Below are positions 17,805-28,339 of a stretch of DNA of 64,000 nt, in pieces (positions within the stretch are counted from its first letter, which is position 1; every line of letters begins with the position of its first letter). The stretch comes from Roseibium denhamense (GTDB lineage Bacteria > Pseudomonadota > Alphaproteobacteria > Rhizobiales > Stappiaceae). The notes beneath the pieces are model-generated. The model made no database searches, had not been told where the DNA came from, and was given only the letters and a program-made list of their open reading frames with translations. The stretch covers positions 3,000 to 66,999 of the forward strand of contig NZ_SMLZ01000116.1 of assembly GCF_009711415.1 (NCBI RefSeq), read 5' to 3'. Both the position numbers and the translations under genes were made by a program.

Positions 17805-19436
17805 TCAGGCACTTTTGGGTTTCAGCACCAAGACATCGTCATTGGACAGATTTTGATAGACTGTCACCCTGTTGCGTCCCGAAGCCTTGGATTGATAAAG
17901 GGCCTTGTCGGCCTGAGACAACCATGTTCTAGCGTCAATGCGCTCGGAAATGGCCGACAATCCGATGCTTACGGTAAAAGTGAGACCGGAAAGCGGTCCG
18001 GTTTCCGAAAACCTGATTGCGGCCACTGCTGTCCGCAGCCGTTCTGCAAAGACGGTCGCGTCTTCAGCGCTTGTATGCGGCAACAAAATGGCGAACTCCT
18101 CTCCACCAATTCGCCCAACAACATCGACTTTGCGAACCGTTTCCTGACACAGGGATGCAAAGGCTTTGAGGACCTCATCACCTGCTGCATGGCCCCTTGT
18201 GTCATTGATGATTTTGAACTTATCGAGATCAAGCATCAAAAACGATGCAGGGTGCGGGTGCCGGTCAAGCTCGTTCAAGAGCTGATCCAGCCGGTCGAAG
18301 AAAGCCCGTCTGTTGGCAAGCCCCGTCAAGGCGTCTTGCCGTACCAGTGCATCGAGTTGCCGGTTCGCCTGTTCAAGTTTCCCGTGAGCCAGTTTCAGAC
18401 GAACTTTTGATCTCTCCTCAAAAAACATGAAGACCAGAACCAGCGCGAAGACGGAGGTGAGGCTGATTGGGATAAGATACAGCAGCGGGTCCTTGAGTCC
18501 GTTTACATAAGCTTGAGAAGCAACGAGTGTGATTGTCCACGTATTGCCGTAGAGTGCTGTTTCTATTGTTCTTTCAAAACTTGTGGGAGCGTCTGTTGCC
18601 ATAAGTATGCCGGCGGAATGGTTCGAACGGCCAGATATTTCAGCGCCAATCCCGTCCTTTGCGAGCTCCTCCAAGGCTGGCTCCAGAAGCAGTTGCACCG
18701 AATACACGCCGGCGAAGTAACCCAGGATCTTTTCGTGCCGGGCCGTTTTGCTCTCCGGCACAATACCCGACTGATAGACAGGGAGCGTGATGGCAAAACC
18801 AAGCGGGGAAGCCGTGTCATCGGGACCCAAAACGATGGGAAAGAAACCAGAGGATTGCGCAACGCCTTTGTCCCGCGCATGCAGTTTTGAGGCCATACGT
18901 TCCGGCGACCATGCAAGGTCGAGGCCAAGCGTGTTGATCTCGTTATCACCCGGATAGCGTGCGCTCATCAGATAAACAGGGACATGCTCAGCTCTGCTTT
19001 GGGCCATGACAGGCGTGCCTGTATCTGACGGTTCCCAGAGCTGAAAATTCGGGAGACCGTTTTCGCGTGCCTTGCGTTCAAACTCTGCTCGATCCGACGC
19101 CTTGACGATGGGTTGCCATTCCATGATCAAGAGACCAGGGTCGGCCTCAAAGTAATGATCTGTCAGAGCATTAAATTGCGAATAAGTGACATCGCGCATA
19201 TAGGTAATCAAGCCAGAGGCCGCGTGCAGGTTTTCGACCGAGAAACGCAGAATTTCAGCTGTTCTGTTTGCTAATTCCGATGCGCGGGTTTCCAACTCAA
19301 GGTTTACCCGCGCTTCCCTTTCGCCATCGATGAACCTGAACGACAGAACCATTAAAACCACATATACGATGGTCAGACCGAGGGCTGCCTTTTTAAGTTT
19401 TGATGCGTTTAAGGCAGTTCGGTTCAGGTTATCCAT
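17805..19436 (-). CDS. CHASE-domain diguanylate cyclase
   Basis: A 543-residue membrane sensor that should make cyclic-di-GMP. TM1 is at about 16-36, a periplasmic CHASE domain follows (LIMEWQPIVKASDRAEFERKAR), TM2 is at about 330-350, then a GGDEF domain with GGEEF at 444-448. An inhibitory I-site RKVD lies exactly five residues before GGEEF, so product feedback is likely. The catalytic metal Asp is in FLMLDLDKFK. It is transcribed alone on the minus strand. The ligand of the CHASE domain is unknown. Confidence 0.93.
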   Translation of the reverse strand: MDNLNRTALNASKLKKAALGLTIVYVVLMVLSFRFIDGEREARVNLELETRASELANRTAEILRFSVENLHAASGLITYMRDVTYSQFNALTDHYFEADPGLLIMEWQPIVKASDRAEFERKARENGLPNFQLWEPSDTGTPVMAQSRAEHVPVYLMSARYPGDNEINTLGLDLAWSPERMASKLHARDKGVAQSSGFFPIVLGPDDTASPLGFAITLPVYQSGIVPESKTARHEKILGYFAGVYSVQLLLEPALEELAKDGIGAEISGRSNHSAGILMATDAPTSFERTIETALYGNTWTITLVASQAYVNGLKDPLLYLIPISLTSVFALVLVFMFFEERSKVRLKLAHGKLEQANRQLDALVRQDALTGLANRRAFFDRLDQLLNELDRHPHPASFLMLDLDKFKIINDTRGHAAGDEVLKAFASLCQETVRKVDVVGRIGGEEFAILLPHTSAEDATVFAERLRTAVAAIRFSETGPLSGLTFTVSIGLSAISERIDARTWLSQADKALYQSKASGRNRVTVYQNLSNDDVLVLKPKSA

Positions 19437-19802
19437 CAGTCATGGTCCGCAAGCACTCAGTCACAATCCGAACCAATCAGAGCCATGATTTGTTGAAACA
19501 TTCGTTAAATTGAAATTTTGGTCGAACAGGCTTTTGTCACAAGTTTTGCGGATATTCCGTCCGCACTTGGTCCCGCTTGTCAGCCGCTCCAAGTTGGCAA
19601 GCTCGTTTGTATCCAAGTCAACTGGCAGGCGACGGTTGGCAGTTTTAGAAATGGCGAGGTCTTCTTCAAGACTGATCCGGATGTGTAGTCTCATTTATTC
19701 CGTTGCGTGCCATGTGTTTACTACACGCCCTGAAACACAATCATCATCGTATCTTGCGACACGGGACCTTCAGAGGGCGCCTTCACCGGGTAGAGCGTCC
19801 TT
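19437..19802. other. Gene-free spacer
   Basis: This 366-bp stretch lies upstream of the CHASE-GGDEF gene and downstream of the binding-protein gene, both on the minus strand. It presumably holds the CHASE-GGDEF promoter. The short open frames have no ribosome-binding site or domain. Confidence 0.5.
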
Positions 19803-20579
19803 TCACTGTGTTGCGATCGGCGACTTGTCCGGTGGCGGGGTGATCCGGTATTTAAGGAGCGCTTCTTGAAGGCTGCCGTCCGTCTTCATGTCTTGCAGGC
19901 TATCGCGCAGCCTGCGAACGACCACCGGGTCGCTACCATTTGACATGGCCGCGGCGACATCAAATTCGGCCACATCTTCGCCAATCCGGAACCGCGCCGG
20001 GTCCATTCCCTCCGCGCGCATGGCATTCACAGTGAGAGACCGCGCGGAGATAATCGCATCAACGCGGCCGGCCTCCAGCATGCGAACTAGGGCCGTGTTG
20101 TCGGGTGCGGCCACGACGTTTGGCAAGGCCAACCGCTCTGCAAGCCGTTCGATGGCCGAATTTCTGAGAACGGCTACGGTTGCGCCGGATTTCAGGCCCG
20201 CCAAATCCATGGCGGGAGATGAGGTGAGCGAATAAATGCTGACGGTCTCACGCGCAATGGTTCCAAGCCAGGTGAATTGATCTTCCCGCCCCGGTGTCCG
20301 CGCAACAGGCGCGATGATCGTGTTCGGCGCGTGTTGCGTCAGCATCTGAGCCCGGATCCGCGGGACGGGCGTCACGGTCACGTTGCATCCCTGCCGGGCG
20401 GCCATTTCCCGGACAATATCCAGCGCTGCGCCGACGTTCGTCCCATGATCCAAAAACCCGTAAGGTGGCAGCTCTGGCGCCAGAAAGGCGAGGTTACAGG
20501 CTTGGGCGGATGCAGGCAGACTTACCAAACCCAAGACCAAGATCAGGGCCACGCGCCATTCTCGCGATTTTGTCATCAT
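19803..20579 (-). CDS. Periplasmic solute-binding protein (family 3-like)
   Basis: From tandem ATGs at 20579/20576 the product is about 258 residues, with a signal peptide (EWRVALILVLGLVSLPASAQA). A type II periplasmic-binding fold follows (LPPYGFLDHGTNVGAALDIV, TIIAPVARTPGREDQFTWLG, ALVRMLEAGRVDAIIS). No permease or ATPase is beside it, so it may serve a sensor rather than a transporter. An in-frame extension to 20777 lacks a signal-peptide-like start and is not used. A chemoreceptor gene is divergent from it; a binding-protein/receptor pairing is possible but unproven. Confidence 0.82.
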   Translation of the reverse strand: MMTKSREWRVALILVLGLVSLPASAQACNLAFLAPELPPYGFLDHGTNVGAALDIVREMAARQGCNVTVTPVPRIRAQMLTQHAPNTIIAPVARTPGREDQFTWLGTIARETVSIYSLTSSPAMDLAGLKSGATVAVLRNSAIERLAERLALPNVVAAPDNTALVRMLEAGRVDAIISARSLTVNAMRAEGMDPARFRIGEDVAEFDVAAAMSNGSDPVVVRRLRDSLQDMKTDGSLQEALLKYRITPPPDKSPIATQ

Positions 20580-20965
20580 TTCCAGAGCGCCCCGATCGAC
20601 TTTTTGTGTGCCCGCGTTGTTCCTCACACCGCATGGCAACAAGCTCTGTTCATACACCTGAAAAGCAGTACCCAGATCATTAGGTGTCTGCGCGCTTTGC
20701 CGACCGTACTCGATACGACCGTCCCGAGACGGTGAGGGCCTAAGGTTACGCCGTCTTAATCGGCCAGCATGCCTCACTTATCAGTTAATATCCTATTGGC
20801 ATAACTGCCTGATCATAAAACCGGATTGGAGGTGGTGGTCGAAATGCTGAAAAATAGTGCATCTTTTCGATGAATTCTTCTTTTTGGCCTTATCTTTAGT
20901 TGTGAATTGTTAACCGTGATCGCGCACCTTTCTTCCCTAACGTCATTTTTTTGCGGAGCGGTGGC
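20580..20965. other. Divergent promoter region
   Basis: A 386-bp region between the binding-protein gene (minus) and the chemoreceptor gene (plus). It becomes AT-rich near 20800-20900, consistent with promoters. No gene seen. Confidence 0.5.
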
Positions 20966-23248
20966 ATGAAGCTGTGGGCAGCATTGAAGATAAGCCAGAA
21001 ACTGAAGATTGGTTTCGGGGCTGCCGTGCTGGCGCTGGCCGGCATTGCCGGGTTCAGCATCTGGTCGTCCGTCGCGGGCGGGTCGGATTTTGCCGAGTAC
21101 CGCTCGCAAGCCCGGCAAAGCGTCCTTCTAGGCGATATGACCGAAGATATTTTAAGTGCCCGCCTCCAGGTGATGAAATACCGGGCCCTGGACAACAGCG
21201 GGGCCGACGAGATTGTCAGCGCCGAGATATCGTCTTTCATTGAAGAGAAAGGCATCTTGCGGGATCTCAGCAATGACAAGGCTCTCACGTCCCGGATCGA
21301 TGCCATCGCCCGTGACGCGCAGCTCTATGCAGACCGGTTTGCCGACGTTGTCACCCTTGACCAGACCCGCCACGAGATTGTGCGCTCCATGCTGGATGTC
21401 AAAGGTCCGGAGATGCGCGGTCAGTTGTCCGATGTCATGGAGACCGCTTACGAAGACAGCGATCCGGCCGCCGCGTTTTATGCAGCCCGTGTTCAGCAGC
21501 ATTTGATGCTTGGCCGTCTTTACGCGCAGAAATTCCTGTTGCGCGGGGGCCCGTCGGACAAGGACAGGGCCTTAAAGGAAATCGGGATTGCCCTGACGGA
21601 TGCCGAGACCCTGCTGTCAGAACTTCAAGACCCGGCACGGCGGGCGCTGACGCTGGAGGTGCAGGGCGGACTGACCGCGTACAGGGACGCGTTTTCCAAG
21701 GTCGCAACTCTGTTTGAACAGCGCCAGGCCATTTTGATCGAGGAACTGGATGCCGTCGGGCCGCGGATCCTGTCGGATGCGGACGCCCTTCTTGAAACGG
21801 CTGTCGCCGTCCAAGATACGATTGGCCCCCAGATTGCGCGGTCCTTTTCCAATCAGCCCCTGATTTTGAGCATTGCGGCTCTCTTGAGCATGCTCGCAGC
21901 GGCCGGGGCGGCGGTCTTGCTGATCCGGTCGATTGTCGGCCCGATTTCCGAGATCACATCGATCTTGAACCGGCTCAAAGACGGCCGGACCGACATGGAG
22001 ATTGCCTCCGGCGGGCGCAGCGATGAAATCGGCACCATGCTGGAGGCCGCAGCCGCGCTGCGGCAGAGCGTCCGGGCGGCCTTCACCCGGTCTCAAATGA
22101 TCGACCAGATGCCGACACCGCTCATGATGGCGGATGCGGGCAATGATTTCAAAATCGATTTCATGAACCCGGTGATGCTGAAAACCATGGAGCAGGTCGG
22201 CGATGAGTTGCCGGTGGCTGTCTCGGAGCTGATCGGCACCTCGATCGATGTGTTCCACAAACACCCCGAGCATCAGCGCAAGGTGCTGTCGGATCCCGAG
22301 AACCTGCCCTGGTCCGGCCGTGTGACCTATGGCGGGCGGCGATATTCTCTGATGGTGTCCGCCATCATGGACAATGAAGGCCGGTATGTGGGGCCCATGG
22401 TGGCCTGGGATGATGTGACCGAGCGGGAGCGCCTTGCTGAAACGGTTGGCGATGCGGTCAAGCGGGTGACGGCATCGGTCAGCGACGCCGGGACCTTTAC
22501 CGAACGGCTGTCGATGGTTTCAACGCGGGCCCAGGAAAAATCGACGTCGGTCTCCGCCGCCGCCGAGGAGGCGACCCAGAACGTGCAGTCGGTTGCCAGC
22601 GCTGCGGAACAGCTGGCCACCTCCATCAGCGAGATCACCCATCAGGTGGCTAATTCCAGCGGCATGGCAACGGAAGCCACCAGCATCGCGGAGGAAACGA
22701 AAACCAGCGCATCTGCCTTGTCCGACAGTTCCCAGAAGATCGGCGATATCGTCGCGGTGATCTCCGAAATTGCGGAACAAACCAATCTCCTGGCGCTCAA
22801 TGCAACCATCGAGGCGGCCCGGGCGGGCGATGCCGGTAGGGGGTTTGCGGTTGTTGCCAGTGAAGTGAAGGCCCTTGCAGAACAGACGGCGAAGGCAACG
22901 GTGGAGATCGGCCAGCAGATCACCTCGATGCAAAGCATCACCGACCAGTCCGTTCGCCAAATTGACACCGTCACCACGCGCATTTCTGACATTGCCGAAA
23001 CACTGGCAACGGTCGCGGCGGCCGCGGAAGAGCAAGGGTCAGCAACGCAAGAGATCAGCCGCAGCGTGCAGGAGGCGGCCACGGGCACCCAGCAGGTGTC
23101 CCATGACATCACCGGGGTGCGGGATGCGAACGCGGAAACGGATGAAGCGGCCGTGCAGCTTCAGGACATCACGCACAAACTGTCCGGGATTTCCTCGGAG
23201 CTGGGCGAGGCAGCAGATCAGTTCCTCACCGACATGCGGGCGGCCTAA
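20966..23248 (+). CDS. Methyl-accepting chemotaxis protein with HAMP and PAS domains
   Basis: A 760-residue chemoreceptor. TM1 is at about 14-34, a long helical periplasmic region runs to about 298, TM2 is at about 299-320, then HAMP, a PAS-like domain (about 378-490, [20 protein letters not shown]), and the signalling domain with the conserved tip [24 protein letters not shown] (about 602). GGAG lies 7 bp before ATG 20966; the earlier TTG at 20951 overlaps that site, so 20966 is the start. It should couple to CheA/CheW, which are not in this window. No C-terminal CheR/CheB pentapeptide is visible. Confidence 0.93.
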   Translation: MKLWAALKISQKLKIGFGAAVLALAGIAGFSIWSSVAGGSDFAEYRSQARQSVLLGDMTEDILSARLQVMKYRALDNSGADEIVSAEISSFIEEKGILRDLSNDKALTSRIDAIARDAQLYADRFADVVTLDQTRHEIVRSMLDVKGPEMRGQLSDVMETAYEDSDPAAAFYAARVQQHLMLGRLYAQKFLLRGGPSDKDRALKEIGIALTDAETLLSELQDPARRALTLEVQGGLTAYRDAFSKVATLFEQRQAILIEELDAVGPRILSDADALLETAVAVQDTIGPQIARSFSNQPLILSIAALLSMLAAAGAAVLLIRSIVGPISEITSILNRLKDGRTDMEIASGGRSDEIGTMLEAAAALRQSVRAAFTRSQMIDQMPTPLMMADAGNDFKIDFMNPVMLKTMEQVGDELPVAVSELIGTSIDVFHKHPEHQRKVLSDPENLPWSGRVTYGGRRYSLMVSAIMDNEGRYVGPMVAWDDVTERERLAETVGDAVKRVTASVSDAGTFTERLSMVSTRAQEKSTSVSAAAEEATQNVQSVASAAEQLATSISEITHQVANSSGMATEATSIAEETKTSASALSDSSQKIGDIVAVISEIAEQTNLLALNATIEAARAGDAGRGFAVVASEVKALAEQTAKATVEIGQQITSMQSITDQSVRQIDTVTTRISDIAETLATVAAAAEEQGSATQEISRSVQEAATGTQQVSHDITGVRDANAETDEAAVQLQDITHKLSGISSELGEAADQFLTDMRAA

Positions 23249-23693
23249 GCAGAGGGGCTTCTCCCCGCAGTCCGGCGGGGACATTGGCTCCGGCGCGGGC
23301 GGGCGCCCCGGCAAAAGGGCGGTACCAGCCGCGGCCCGGGCGTGTCAATGAGCCGTCCGCGGGCGGGATTCCTCTTTGTCTTCAAATGGTTTAGGCAGTG
23401 CCATAGCGGGCGTCCCTCCGGCCCCCTGGCACTCACACCCATCGCGTCAGCAGATCGGGATTCATTTTGCCGCACCCTTGAAACAAAACTGCGGCCCGGG
23501 GCCAGACGTATGATTTCCAACTGAAGATACTTCTTCCGCACATCCGCGGTGGGTCTGTGGTTGACAAGGGTATGTGGGCGATGGGGCATTGGGCTTTGGG
23601 GCAACAGCCGGGAAAAAAAGGCCTAAAAACAGCCGCTTTCTCAGGCCTTCCCGGCGCTGCCTTTGTCCAAATCCATTTGATCGAGGGGCATTC
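23249..23693. other. Gene-free spacer
   Basis: A 445-bp, GC-rich region after the chemoreceptor gene. Several GC-rich inverted segments lie near 23255-23340, but I see no clean stem followed by a T run. No supported gene. Confidence 0.5.
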
Positions 23694-24083
23694 ATGATCT
23701 TGGTGCTTGGCGCTTTTCTGGGGTTCTTTTCCGTGGCGTTTGGCGCTTACGCCGAACACGGATTGCGGCCTGTCATCACAGAGGAGCACTTCCGCTACTT
23801 GATGACGGCGATACGCTACAACCAGGTGAACGCAGGTGTGACCACTGCCATCGGATTGACGTTGCTCAGTGGCGTGGGCGCCGCAAAACCGCCCGCACTT
23901 CAATGGAGTGGTTGGCTGTTCATCCTGGGGACGTTGCTCTTCAGCTTCAGCATCTATCTCTCGGTCGTTCTAGATATTCGCGAGCTGACCTATCTGACGC
24001 CGGTGGGCGGGGTCACCCTCATGGCTGCCTGGACAACTCTGGCCCTTGCGGGCGTTTCGATGATGAAAAACAGACCCGCGTGA
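23694..24083 (+). CDS. DUF423-family membrane protein
   Basis: A 129-residue protein with four hydrophobic segments and the DUF423 pattern (ILVLGAFLGFFSVAFGAYAEHGL and AIRYNQVNAG; C-terminal LTYLTPVGGVTLMAAWTTLA). GAGGGG precedes the ATG at 23694, which supports this start over a longer upstream frame. The function of the family is unknown. A decayed copy of its last 55 or so residues lies at 38307-38487. Confidence 0.88.
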   Translation: MILVLGAFLGFFSVAFGAYAEHGLRPVITEEHFRYLMTAIRYNQVNAGVTTAIGLTLLSGVGAAKPPALQWSGWLFILGTLLFSFSIYLSVVLDIRELTYLTPVGGVTLMAAWTTLALAGVSMMKNRPA

Positions 24084-24369
24084 CAGATTTAACCCGCCTG
24101 GACATCCCGGTTTTGGTGTCCGGGCATGGTTTGGCCGCGGTCCATCCGCACGATGGGTGCAGGTGGCGGTGGTTGCCGGGCGCGGTGCTATGCTGGTGAC
24201 CGTGACAGTCGGGGCAGGGCATCGTTTCCGGAGTGCGCGGTGATCTGAAGCGCAGCTTTCAGCTTTGCGGTGACGACCCGCCGTGGGTGCATGGTTGCTG
24301 TCGGGCTGTCCTGCCATGCCTTTCGGATCGGTCGTCCAGCGGCATGTTTCCATGGCACGGATGCCGACC

Positions 24370-25566
24370 TCAGGCGCTCAGGTGACGGACGTCGTCGAAG
24401 AACCGGGCGATGTCGGACGCAATCGTCTCGGCGCCCGCTTCCATGTCCCGTGCTCTGGACACAAAGGCGCGGGCCGTTTCGTCCGATGCCGTGATGGCCT
24501 GCTGGACTCCCTGGATATTGCCGGCCAGTACGGATGCCCCACCTGCAACGGTCTGCACGCTTGCAGAGATTTCACCGGTCGCCGCGCCCTGTTCCTCAAC
24601 CGCGGCGGCAATAGACGCGGTGACCTCATCGAGCTCCCGCACGACGGTCGCGATTGTTTCAATGGATCCGACCGCGCTTGTGGTTGCCGCCTGGATCTCG
24701 CCAATCTGTTGACTGATTTCTTCGGTCGCTCGGGACGTTTGGGTTGACAGCTCCTTCACTTCGGCTGCGACAACGGCAAATCCCTTTCCCGCTTCCCCCG
24801 CGCGGGCCGCTTCGATGGTCGCGTTGAGGGCCAGAAGGTTCGTCTGTTCGGCAATCGCCTGGATCAGGCCGATCACATCGCCGATATTCTGCGCACCACC
24901 TGCAAGGCCCTGAACATCCGTCGTGGCCGTGTCGGTTTCCGATCTGGCGGCCCCGGATACCTCAATCAGCTCGCCGGCATCCGTGGCCATGCTGCGGGCC
25001 CCGGAGCGTATGCCGTCGAGCGGCACCGCGATGATCTCTTCAAACCGGGCGATGGCAGAGTTGAGAGCCCGTGTCTTGTCGGCCTGCTCTTCCATCAGCA
25101 CCGCCTGATAGGTCGACACGGCGATGTCCAGATCGAACATGGCAGCCGTGGTGACATGAGACAGGGCCCTTGCAAGTTTGCCCGGCGAAAACCGCAGTTT
25201 TCGGATCAAGGCCTCCTGCAGGTGGACCAGGACGAATTTGTAGCCCGCGATATACCATTTCGGCTCCAGCCCGATGCGGCTGTGAACGCGGCCAATCCGG
25301 TTGATGCTGTCGACATAATCCTGGTCAAACCCTTGCAGGAACAGCTTTCTCCAATGCGTTTTCTGGGCGTTCTCCAGGCGTGACTGTTGCGTGCCCACCA
25401 TGTCCGCCATCTCAGGATGCTGGCGCAGGTGGGTGTAAAATGCCGCCAGGATGCTTTCGATATCCTTCTCGATCACGGGCCAGATCGCACGCAACCCCTC
25501 AACGACCCCGCCATCGATCTCCGCGAACTGCAATCTTTCCCGAATAGACGCTGACGCATGCGACAT
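24370..25566 (-). CDS. Globin-coupled soluble chemoreceptor (aerotaxis transducer, HemAT-like)
   Basis: A 398-residue protein with no membrane segment. Residues 1-165 form a sensor globin: the proximal haem histidine is H95 in [19 protein letters not shown], the same motif as HemAT-type sensors. Residues 180-398 are a chemoreceptor signalling domain with the tip [24 protein letters not shown]. It should sense O2 (or other haem gas ligands) in the cytoplasm and signal to CheA. It is a single gene on the minus strand, inside the putative island. Confidence 0.93.
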   Translation of the reverse strand: MSHASASIRERLQFAEIDGGVVEGLRAIWPVIEKDIESILAAFYTHLRQHPEMADMVGTQQSRLENAQKTHWRKLFLQGFDQDYVDSINRIGRVHSRIGLEPKWYIAGYKFVLVHLQEALIRKLRFSPGKLARALSHVTTAAMFDLDIAVSTYQAVLMEEQADKTRALNSAIARFEEIIAVPLDGIRSGARSMATDAGELIEVSGAARSETDTATTDVQGLAGGAQNIGDVIGLIQAIAEQTNLLALNATIEAARAGEAGKGFAVVAAEVKELSTQTSRATEEISQQIGEIQAATTSAVGSIETIATVVRELDEVTASIAAAVEEQGAATGEISASVQTVAGGASVLAGNIQGVQQAITASDETARAFVSRARDMEAGAETIASDIARFFDDVRHLSA

Positions 25567-25881
25567 GTGATTTGCCTTTCGAATTTTCCTCTAGGGCAGA
25601 ATTCCGATGGCATGTTAATAAATCGTGACATTAGCTCTGTTTCTAAATGCCCATTTCGAATGCATGCGCCTAAAATTTCGTCAAAACTTCCCTAATTTCG
25701 ATAAAATCTTGATAGAATTGCAAATATTAAGTGCGACTACCTACTTGATTTCTTCCGTTTTTATGATCAGTGTCGATTAGTATTGACGGTCCTAATCATG
25801 TTTTCTTGGTATTTCTTGCAGGGTGTCAGCGGGCGATTGGGTGGAAGGACATGACGGTTGTGATTTTGGAAAGAGGCGGCC
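25567..25881. other. Divergent promoter region
   Basis: A 315-bp AT-rich region (especially 25600-25800) between the globin-coupled receptor (minus) and the GGDEF-EAL gene (plus). It probably holds both promoters. No gene or clear operator seen. Confidence 0.5.
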
Positions 25882-28143
25882 ATGCAACCAAACGCTACCA
25901 ATTTTGCCCCCCGGGCCGCGGACCCTGGTTCTGAGACCACGCGCCGTTGGCACATGGATGCGCTTAAGGGCATAGATGTGCTTAAGAGCGGCGGGAATTC
26001 CCATGATGGGATCCGCCAGCTCCTGAACGCGATTGACTATCATGAGGCTGGGCAACGCAGCACCAGCATCCGCCTGTTCCTGCTGGACGGGGGCACGGAG
26101 CGTTTTTTTCTGTGTGCCGACCACGCCGCTCTTTCGGATGACACCTCGCCCTCAGTTTGTTCGCGCTTTCCAGACGGTTTTTCAACTGCGGACCTTGCGA
26201 ACGGCAAGACACTTCTCGGGTCCTTCCAGACGCACTTCGCAGGTGCACCGCAAGAGCGCGAGGTCCATCGGTCTTCCTGCTGCGTTCCGATCCTTGCTGA
26301 TCAGAGTGTTCTTGGAGCGTTGGTGTTTTGCTGTGATGCCGGACAGGACTATCGGGGTGTCGACTTTTCGGTTCCAGAAGCGCTTGGACATCTTATCGGG
26401 CTTCACATTTCGTCCAAAGATCCTCACGGCAAGACCGGTGATGCGGCGGGTAAGGCGCCATCCTTGGATCGTTGGCAAGACCAATTGTTGTCCCTGATCG
26501 AAGACCAGACCATTTACAGCCGGACGGATCGCGCCGGCCGGATCCTGGATGCCAATGATGCGCTTGTTGCGCTCAGCGGGTACAGCCGGGAAGAGTTGGT
26601 CGGGTCCCCCCACAGTCTTTTGAATTCCGGTCACCATCCGCCGGAGTTCTGGCATGCGTTTTGGCAAAAGATTTCTTCCGGCCAGACCTGGCGAGGGGAA
26701 ATCTGCAATCGCACGAAAACCGGTGACCTTTATTGGGTGGACAGTATCGTCGCGCCGCTGAAAGGCGCAGATGGGCGCATTGAAAACTACATCTCGGTCC
26801 GCTTCGATATCACGGAGCGCAAACGGGGCGAGGCGCGCATTCACCAGCTGGCCTATTTCGACACGCTCACCGGGCTTGCCAATCGGGACGGCACCCTCGA
26901 TCACATCCGGTCGTGCCTGTGCGAGCCGGGCGGTGAGGACAGAGTATTCGCACTGTTTTACATCGATCTCGATCATTTCAAGGCGGTCAACGACAAGCGG
27001 GGCCACGCCATGGGGGACCGTGTCCTTGCGATTGCAGCGCAGCGCCTTCAGTCGGTGTGCCCAACAGACGTGTTTCTTGGCCGGCTTGGTGGCGACGAGT
27101 TTGCGGCATTTTGTCCAGTCAAAACAAAACAAGAGGCCCAGGCCGTTTCGGATTTGTTTCAAGCGGCGCTGTTGGAGCCGATCGATGTCTCCGGCGAGCA
27201 ATTTGCCCTGGGTCTGAGTGTCGGGATCGCGCTTGCCCCTTACCACGCGCGCGAGGCGGATGCTCTGCTGAGCCGGGCAGACATGGCCATGTACCAGGCC
27301 AAGGCGACCGGGGCCGGTTCGGTGTTTTACACCCAAAGCCTTGCTGATGATCTGCATCGGCGCCAGCGCGTTTCAGACCGGTTCAAACTCGCGCTGGAAT
27401 CCGACATGTTTCACCTGGTGTTTCAGCCTCAGGTCCGTCTCGAGGGTGGCAGCTTCGAGGGGTGCGAGGTCTTGATCCGGTGGCGTGACGAAGAGCTGGG
27501 CGCCGTTCCCCCGTCAGAATTCATCCCGATTGCCGAAGAACTGGGTCTGATAACCAAGCTTGGGGAATGGGTGCTGTCACAGACTTGCCGGCATATGAGT
27601 GACTGGGCCGCCAGAGGTCTTTCTGTACCCGGGCGTGTCGCCATCAATATCTCGGCGCAGGAGCTGATGTCGTCCGGGTATGTTGCAAACCTCGAAGACA
27701 CCGTTGCGTCGTTTGGCTGTGACCCGAGCGCTTTTGAACTGGAAATCACCGAACACGGGCTGATGCAGGACATTCTGGCCGGCAAGGAAATTCTCAACGA
27801 ACTGGAAGATCTCGGGTTCCGGATTGCGATCGATGACTTTGGCACAGGGTATTCGTCCCTGTCTTACGTGAAGCACTTTTCGGCCGACCAACTCAAGATC
27901 GACCTGTCGTTCGTCCGGGACATGATGGTCGACCCGGCCAGTAATGCGATCGTTGCGGCAACGATTGCCATGGCCGAAAAACTGGGCATGCAGAGTGTTG
28001 CAGAAGGGGTTGAAACCAAGGAACAGGCTGATGCGCTGAAGGCCATGAATTGTCCCATCGCGCAGGGGTATTACTATTCGCGGCCCCTAGACGCACAAGA
28101 TTTTGAAGACACGTGGCTGATCCCGGCCAACGGGACCACCTGA
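25882..28143 (+). CDS. GAF-PAS-GGDEF-EAL cyclic-di-GMP protein
   Basis: A 753-residue soluble protein: a GAF-like N-terminal region (about 25-180), a PAS domain (about 200-320, YSRTDRAGRILDANDALVAL), GGDEF (motif RLGGDEF, at 403) and EAL. The GGDEF site is intact but has no I-site. The EAL domain has EVL in place of EAL, yet keeps NIS, ELEITE, DDFGTG, LKIDLSFV and EGVET, so phosphodiesterase activity is likely. AAAGAGG precedes the ATG. It could make or break cyclic-di-GMP depending on the sensed signal. Confidence 0.92.
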   Translation: MQPNATNFAPRAADPGSETTRRWHMDALKGIDVLKSGGNSHDGIRQLLNAIDYHEAGQRSTSIRLFLLDGGTERFFLCADHAALSDDTSPSVCSRFPDGFSTADLANGKTLLGSFQTHFAGAPQEREVHRSSCCVPILADQSVLGALVFCCDAGQDYRGVDFSVPEALGHLIGLHISSKDPHGKTGDAAGKAPSLDRWQDQLLSLIEDQTIYSRTDRAGRILDANDALVALSGYSREELVGSPHSLLNSGHHPPEFWHAFWQKISSGQTWRGEICNRTKTGDLYWVDSIVAPLKGADGRIENYISVRFDITERKRGEARIHQLAYFDTLTGLANRDGTLDHIRSCLCEPGGEDRVFALFYIDLDHFKAVNDKRGHAMGDRVLAIAAQRLQSVCPTDVFLGRLGGDEFAAFCPVKTKQEAQAVSDLFQAALLEPIDVSGEQFALGLSVGIALAPYHAREADALLSRADMAMYQAKATGAGSVFYTQSLADDLHRRQRVSDRFKLALESDMFHLVFQPQVRLEGGSFEGCEVLIRWRDEELGAVPPSEFIPIAEELGLITKLGEWVLSQTCRHMSDWAARGLSVPGRVAINISAQELMSSGYVANLEDTVASFGCDPSAFELEITEHGLMQDILAGKEILNELEDLGFRIAIDDFGTGYSSLSYVKHFSADQLKIDLSFVRDMMVDPASNAIVAATIAMAEKLGMQSVAEGVETKEQADALKAMNCPIAQGYYYSRPLDAQDFEDTWLIPANGTT

Positions 28144-28339
28144 CGGTTCACGCTGTCCAAAGTGCCGAACTCCGCGCTCATCGTGTTTCCGGCGGTGTCT
28201 CCGAGCGTGTCGGTGAGCGCTGTCCTGGTGTCGTCCGGTTTCGCCAAAAACATCCGGTTTGCCCAAAAATGCTGCACCTCAGATTCACCTTTAATTAATC
28301 GAGGTGCCGCCACGTAAGTGCAGATAAGGGAATTTACGT

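Noticed and set aside
19461-19694. 77-residue minus-strand frame upstream of the CHASE-GGDEF gene
   Set aside because: No ribosome-binding site or domain; it probably overlaps the promoter region.
26182-27357. 391-residue antisense frame under the GAF-PAS-GGDEF-EAL gene
   Set aside because: The sense frame has complete GGDEF and EAL motifs; the antisense product has no recognisable feature.
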